DNA of 8,027 bases from Halobacteriaceae archaeon Tc-Br11_E2g27 (lineage in GTDB: Archaea; Halobacteriota; Halobacteria; Halobacteriales; Haloarculaceae). Below the pieces are notes generated by a model, which saw nothing but the letters and a program-made list of their open reading frames with translations, searched no databases and was not told where the DNA came from. The DNA lies in NCBI GenBank assembly GCA_001564135.1, contig LKNH01000114.1, positions 1 through 8,027 of the forward strand, read 5' to 3'. The translations under genes and the position numbers were made by a program. This document shows positions 5,096 through 8,027 of this stretch, one piece after another (within the stretch, counting starts at the first letter, position 1; each line of letters begins with the position of its first letter).

Positions 5096-6274
5096 TCAGT
5101 TCGTGCTCACGATTTTGATGACGTCGCCTTCCGCAAGTTCGTGTGAATCGCTGATTCGGCGACCGGCACGAGCATCCACTGCGTGAAGATACCCCTCGCC
5201 GATATCTGAATGGACAGTGTACGCGAGGTCTGTCGGGTCTGAACCCTGTGGAAGCAAGAACGCATCAGGGAGCATCCGGTCTTGCCCATCAGTCCAGTGA
5301 GTCTCGTTCTCAACGGGATAGGCCGTAATCCGGTCAAGCACATCATAGACGACCGTGTTAATCGCTTTCTGAACGCCAGTCCCGCCGTATTCAGAGATAA
5401 CAGTTTGAATCTGTTCGAGTCCAGCACGCTGGTCGTCGCTCACACCGTCATCGATACTGAACTCCTCGTCGCCAGGGTCATACTCAACGAGTCCAGCCTC
5501 GCTACCACGGCGGAGTGCAAGTTCGCCTTCCGCCGTCGCGGGGACGACGATATCCGAAGCTTCACGGAGTCGTTCGACGTTTCCCTCGGGGGCGATATCG
5601 GCCTTGTTTGCGACAGTAATCATCGGCTTCGTCTGCTCGCGAAGCAGGCTTGCCAGTTCGGTCCGGTTCCCATCATCCCACTGTCTGGGGTCCTCAGGGT
5701 AGGAAAGTTCCCGAAGCACGAGCGCGATATCCGCTTCCGTCGCACCGACACCAGTGAGCATCTCGGCAAGGGCGTCGTCGATATCGAAATCGGGCGCGCG
5801 CGACTGGCGTTCAATATCCTCCCAGTTACGGGAAATGATGGAAGCGAGCCACTGGTCCATCTCGCGCTCGATGAAATCAACGTCCTCGACAGGGTCGTGT
5901 TCGCCGACATCGACGGGTTCTCCCTCCTCGTTGGTCCCACCGGAGGCATCGACGACGTGTAAAATTGCGTCAGCATTTGTTAGTTCATCGAGGAACTGAT
6001 TTCCCAGTCCACGGCCCTCGTGTGCGCCGGGAACAAGTCCAGCGACATCGTACAGTTCAACCGGGACATACCGCTTCCCACTCCGGCAGTTGTCGCTGTC
6101 ACATCGCCTGTCACGGTCGGTACAGGGACACTCCGTACGGGCGTAGCTAATTCCCCGATTCGGGTCGATGGTCGTAAAGGGATAGTTGCCGATATCGACC
6201 TCGGCCATGGTGGCTGCCGTGTAAAACGTGGATTTGCCCGCGTTGGGCTTGCCTGCGAGCGCGAGCGAAAGCAT
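5096..6274 (-). CDS. ychF: YchF/Ygr210-type TGS-domain GTPase
   Basis: A 392-residue Obg-related, translation-associated P-loop NTPase. Motifs in order: G1 LAGKPNAGKST (6-16); G2 region YPFTTIDPN (31-39); G3 DVAGLVPGAHEGRGLGNQFL (76-95); G4 NKAD (223-226); and a C-terminal TGS domain (about 325-392) with HSDIGEGYLHAVDARAGRRI and ending GDVIKIVSTN. The four-Cys insertion after G2 (C49, C51, C58, C63) and the intact NKxD are typical of the archaeal and fungal Ygr210 branch. NKxD implies GTP rather than the ATP preferred by bacterial YchF and human OLA1, where this motif is altered. The length fits the family. The frame is open upstream to 6427, but family members start at MLSLALAGK, the ATG at 6274 fits a leaderless promoter, and the extra 51 codons lack similarity. 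Its exact role on the ribosome is not established in archaea. Confidence 0.95.
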   Translation of the reverse strand: MLSLALAGKPNAGKSTFYTAATMAEVDIGNYPFTTIDPNRGISYARTECPCTDRDRRCDSDNCRSGKRYVPVELYDVAGLVPGAHEGRGLGNQFLDELTNADAILHVVDASGGTNEEGEPVDVGEHDPVEDVDFIEREMDQWLASIISRNWEDIERQSRAPDFDIDDALAEMLTGVGATEADIALVLRELSYPEDPRQWDDGNRTELASLLREQTKPMITVANKADIAPEGNVERLREASDIVVPATAEGELALRRGSEAGLVEYDPGDEEFSIDDGVSDDQRAGLEQIQTVISEYGGTGVQKAINTVVYDVLDRITAYPVENETHWTDGQDRMLPDAFLLPQGSDPTDLAYTVHSDIGEGYLHAVDARAGRRISDSHELAEGDVIKIVSTN

Positions 6275-6278
6275 ACCC

Positions 6279-6292
6279 GAGATAGCTATCTC
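6279..6292. promoter_or_regulatory. 14-bp palindrome at the start of the GTPase gene (operator candidate)
   Basis: GAGATAGCTATCTC is a perfect self-complementary 14-mer ending four bases before the ychF ATG (6274). It lies between the putative TATA box (about 6299-6304) and the start codon, where a bound repressor would cover the transcription start. Operator function is inferred from symmetry and position only. Confidence 0.4.
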
Positions 6293-6297
6293 CCGGG

Positions 6298-6311
6298 CAA
6301 ATTCACTTTCG
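6298..6311 (-). promoter_or_regulatory. BRE/TATA-like promoter of the GTPase gene
   Basis: On the minus strand, CGAAAGTGAATTTG joins a BRE-like CGAAAG to a TATA-like GAATTT centred about 27 bases before the ATG at 6274. That is the spacing of a leaderless haloarchaeal transcript, and it supports the short start. The TATA part is weak. Confidence 0.42.
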
Positions 6312-6423
6312 GTTCGTCGTGTGCGTACGTTGCAAACACCGGCGATATCTTCGAGCGAAGGAAACGCGAGCAGTAGTGGGAAGTGACGAACGAGCGGCTC
6401 AATTCGTTTACGAGCGCTATCAG

Positions 6424-6714
6424 TCACTCGACTGTAAATACCGGCTCGTCGATAGCCTCGCTTTTACACTCCGGGCACCTGCTTGGTCGGTTAATGAGGT
6501 CATCAAACCCATCAAACCCACACTCGCGACATTCCGGTGGCGCGACAAGGACCGACTCACCTGCACCCTCAAGCGACTGGGCGACATGTTCGAGGTGGGA
6601 GAGAATCGCTTCAGTCCGAAGACCCAGTTCGCTCGCGAGGGCGCTGGGTGACAGCGGTTCCTCGCGTATCCGGTCAGCAATGTGTTCACGAGTCGTGCGC
6701 TCCTGTTCGTTCAT
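6424..6714 (-). CDS. Small HTH regulator fused to a zinc ribbon (COG3357-like)
   Basis: A 96-residue predicted transcription regulator. The N-terminal half (about 9-47, with LSPSALASELGLRTEAILSH) is a helix-turn-helix or winged-helix motif. The C-terminal half is a zinc ribbon with C62/C65 and C80/C83, in PPECRECGF and RCPECKSEA. This HTH-then-ribbon order is the hallmark of the archaeal COG3357 family of predicted regulators, whose targets are largely unknown. It is transcribed toward the GTPase gene, 149 bp away, and divergently from the nucleotidyltransferase across 212 bp. That region holds paired repeat sites, so autoregulation or control of the neighbour is possible but unproven. I see no clear Shine-Dalgarno sequence before the ATG at 6714. 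A weak BRE/TATA-like ACGAAACTTACC (minus strand, about 6781-6792) could serve it. Confidence 0.83.
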   Translation of the reverse strand: MNEQERTTREHIADRIREEPLSPSALASELGLRTEAILSHLEHVAQSLEGAGESVLVAPPECRECGFDGFDDLINRPSRCPECKSEAIDEPVFTVE

Positions 6715-6769
6715 ACAGTACGTTGTGTGGAAGGCCGCATGAAACTGTCTCTGCTCGCACTGGGTGATA

Positions 6770-6785
6770 GGGAGTATTGCGGTAA
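6770..6785. promoter_or_regulatory. Paired regulatory-site candidate, left copy
   Basis: GGGAGTATT (6770-6778) is joined directly to GCGGTAA (6779-6785). The first block recurs inverted at 6844-6852 and the second recurs directly at 6838-6844. This copy overlaps the weak minus-strand promoter candidate of the HTH gene. The shared blocks in a divergent promoter region suggest protein-binding sites. Confidence 0.35.
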
Positions 6786-6837
6786 GTTTCGTGGCTCTGA
6801 CATAGCGATTGCTGTCTCAGGATGTGTAACACTCTCG

Positions 6838-6852
6838 GCGGTAAATACTCCC
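6838..6852. promoter_or_regulatory. Paired regulatory-site candidate, right copy
   Basis: GCGGTAAATACTCCC carries GCGGTAA (6838-6844) running into AATACTCCC (6844-6852), the exact reverse complement of the GGGAGTATT block 65 bp to the left. It lies about 40 bp upstream of the nucleotidyltransferase promoter. Confidence 0.35.
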
Positions 6853-6889
6853 AATAATCACTATGAGTCTATCCGTCACACACGGCGAT

Positions 6890-6903
6890 GAAAAAGCGTT
6901 TAT
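6890..6903 (+). promoter_or_regulatory. BRE/TATA promoter of the nucleotidyltransferase gene
   Basis: GAAAAAGCGTTTAT combines a purine-rich BRE with a TTTAT TATA core centred 26 bases before the ATG at 6927. This is the best promoter in the window and implies a leaderless mRNA. Confidence 0.65.
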
Positions 6904-6909
6904 CCAAAC

Positions 6910-6922
6910 GCTAGTAGCTAGC
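6910..6922. promoter_or_regulatory. Short inverted repeat between TATA box and start codon
   Basis: GCTAG-TAG-CTAGC has perfect five-base arms around a three-base spacer and ends four bases before the ATG at 6927. It sits where the ychF palindrome sits relative to its gene. It is short enough to be chance. Confidence 0.25.
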
Positions 6923-6926
6923 ACGT

Positions 6927-7886
6927 ATGGAAGCTGTCGTTCTCGCTGGCGGATACGCGACGCGGTTGTGGCCGCTGACCCGAAACCGCCCGAAAATGCT
7001 GTTACCGGTCGGTAATACGACTGTCATCGACCGTATCCTCACGGAGTTGGAAAAAGATGACCGTATCAATGATGTCTATCTCAGTACGAACCAGCGGTTC
7101 GTAAGCGACTTTAAACGTCATTTCGAGGGGCGAGAGTACGAAAAACCCCAACTGAGCGTCGAGGAGACGACCGATGAGGACGAAAAGTTTGGCGTCGTCG
7201 GCGCACTTGCGCAGTTAGTTGAGCGCGAGGGGCTGGCAGGCGAAGACCTGCTTGTCGTCGCTGGTGACAACCTCATTAGCTTCGACCTCTCTGCGTTTAT
7301 CGACTTTTTCGAGACGCGCGATGGCTCGGCGCTGGCGGCGTACGATGTTGGTTCGATTACCCGCGCAAGCTCATATGGCATTCTCGAACTCGATGGCGAG
7401 CGAGTCGTCGATTTTCAGGAGAAGCCGGATGACCCGCCAAGTACGCTCGTGTCGATTGCCTGCTATGCGTTCCGCGCGGAGGATGTCGAGTTCGAGACCT
7501 ACCTCGACGATGGAAACAACCCCGACGAACCGGGCTGGTTCATCGAGTGGCTACAAGAGCGAAAGCGGGTCGATGCGTTCACTTTCGATGGGGCCTGGTT
7601 CGATATCGGAACGCCGGAAAGCTATCTCGATGCTGTCTCCTGGGCCCTTGATGGGAAATCAATCATCGCAGAGAGCGCAACGGTTACGGACTCAAGCGTC
7701 GGAGAAAACGTCCACGTGATGGACAATGCGACCGTGAAAGACTCGACGCTTGAACGAACGCTCGTCTTTCCGGGCGCAACCGTCGAAAACTCCGAACTCC
7801 GGCAGACGATTGTCGACGAGAAGGCCTCAGTAAGCGATATCGACCTTTCGGGAGCGCTCGTGGGTGCTCACAGCCAGATTCCGTGA
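6927..7886 (+). CDS. Sugar-1-phosphate nucleotidyltransferase with beta-helix tail
   Basis: A 319-residue enzyme that joins a sugar 1-phosphate to an NTP to make an NDP-sugar, feeding surface glycan or glycosylation pathways. The nucleotide-binding signature LAGGYATRLWPLTRNRPKML (6-25) is intact, including R13 and K23. GDN (113-115) supplies the metal-binding Asp, and YGILELDGERVVDFQEKP (150-167) and WFDIGTPESYLDA (224-236) form the sugar-binding side. Residues about 245-317 show the short repeating pattern (ATVTDSSVGENV, ATVKDSTLER and similar) of a left-handed beta-helix, as in archaeal glucose-1-phosphate thymidylyltransferase or mannose-1-phosphate guanylyltransferase homologues. The sugar and nucleotide cannot be told from sequence alone. 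Transcription is probably leaderless from the promoter at 6890-6903. The gene ends in tandem stops (TGA TAA). No other glycan genes are seen nearby. Confidence 0.9.
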   Translation: MEAVVLAGGYATRLWPLTRNRPKMLLPVGNTTVIDRILTELEKDDRINDVYLSTNQRFVSDFKRHFEGREYEKPQLSVEETTDEDEKFGVVGALAQLVEREGLAGEDLLVVAGDNLISFDLSAFIDFFETRDGSALAAYDVGSITRASSYGILELDGERVVDFQEKPDDPPSTLVSIACYAFRAEDVEFETYLDDGNNPDEPGWFIEWLQERKRVDAFTFDGAWFDIGTPESYLDAVSWALDGKSIIAESATVTDSSVGENVHVMDNATVKDSTLERTLVFPGATVENSELRQTIVDEKASVSDIDLSGALVGAHSQIP

Positions 7887-7930
7887 TAACAATCGAGACA
7901 TGCCAATTTGGTGACCTCTCTCAGTCCGCT

Positions 7931-7940
7931 ACATTTTTCC
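7931..7940 (+). promoter_or_regulatory. T-rich block between nucleotidyltransferase and thrB (terminator or TATA)
   Basis: ACATTTTTCC has a T5 run (7934-7938) about 48 bases past the nucleotidyltransferase stop and centred about 29 bases before the thrB ATG. It could end the first transcript or position the second; neither is decisive. Confidence 0.3.
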
Positions 7941-7964
7941 TTGCAGTCCGTAAATCACGGGGTA

Positions 7965-8027
7965 ATGGTTACCGTCCGGGCACCAGCAACGAGTGCAAAT
8001 CTTGGCAGTGGCTTCGATGTCTTCGGC
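7965..8027 (+). CDS. thrB: Homoserine kinase, N-terminal fragment (3' truncated by window)
   Basis: Only 21 codons are visible. They begin MVTVRAPATSANLGSGFDVF, the highly characteristic start of homoserine kinase (GHMP kinase superfamily), which phosphorylates L-homoserine with ATP on the way to threonine in the cytoplasm. APATSANLGSGFD is the family's N-terminal signature; the GHMP ATP-binding loop would lie past the window edge. A G-rich run (GGGG, 7959-7962) just before the ATG might serve as a poor ribosome-binding site; otherwise the transcript may be leaderless from the T-rich block at 7931-7940. Other GHMP kinases lack this exact opening, so the call is firm despite its shortness. It lies 78 bp after the nucleotidyltransferase, which has no known pathway link to it. 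Confidence 0.88.
   Translation, partial: MVTVRAPATSANLGSGFDVFG

Noticed and set aside
5282..5962. 226-codon open frame on the plus strand
   Set aside because: Antisense to the GTPase gene, which has full-length family motifs; this frame has none.
6275..6427. In-frame 51-codon N-terminal extension of the GTPase gene
   Set aside because: No similarity to the family, whose members start at the P-loop strand; the promoter-like site and palindrome lie inside this stretch, and the ATG at 6274 fits a leaderless start.
1..8027. CRISPR array, tRNA, rRNA, phage or toxin-antitoxin genes
   Set aside because: No regularly spaced repeats, tRNA-like cloverleaf, rRNA motifs, or phage or toxin families were seen on either strand.

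Overview
The window reads as a housekeeping stretch of a haloarchaeal (class Halobacteria) chromosome. The grounds are the marked Asp/Glu excess in the soluble proteins, an archaeal class-1 release factor (aRF1), an archaeal Holliday junction resolvase (Hjc), an archaeal YchF/Ygr210-type GTPase, haloarchaeal zinc-ribbon/winged-helix proteins, and archaeal BRE/TATA promoters placed for leaderless transcripts. GC content by eye is moderate for the class. I cannot name the genus.

Layout. Bases 1-556 hold the C-terminal part of prf1 (aRF1), which converges on a four-helix DoxX/YkgB-like membrane protein (575-1051, minus). Next on the plus strand come hjc (1174-1701), a cytoplasmic seven-bladed YVTN-type beta-propeller (1751-2668) and a two-gene YeeE/YedE sulfur-compound permease whose halves overlap by ATGA (2756-3256 and 3253-3732). 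A minus-strand block follows, read right to left: a small HTH plus zinc-ribbon regulator (6714-6424), the YchF/Ygr210 GTPase (6274-5096), a zinc-ribbon plus winged-helix protein (4836-4318) and a TRAM-domain protein (4211-3774). These genes are 106-259 bp apart, and most have their own promoter-like signals, so they look like neighbouring single units rather than one tight operon. Divergent to this block is a sugar-1-phosphate nucleotidyltransferase with a left-handed beta-helix tail (6927-7886), then the first 21 codons of homoserine kinase (from 7965).

Functional themes. Translation and RNA: aRF1, the TGS-domain GTPase and the TRAM protein. DNA repair: Hjc. Sulfur import: the split YeeE/YedE pair. 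Sugar-nucleotide synthesis, then threonine biosynthesis, at the right edge. No gap between genes exceeds 300 bp.

Most interesting non-coding features: an 86-bp full-length imperfect inverted repeat at 4954-5039, which looks like a miniature foldback or MITE-type element between the GTPase gene and the zinc-ribbon gene; a matched pair of sites in the divergent intergenic region 6715-6926 that share GGGAGTATT (inverted) and GCGGTAA (direct); and a 14-bp perfect palindrome between the putative TATA box and the start codon of the GTPase gene. I found no clear new multi-gene system. The novelty is mostly in these sites and in accessory domains of unknown role.
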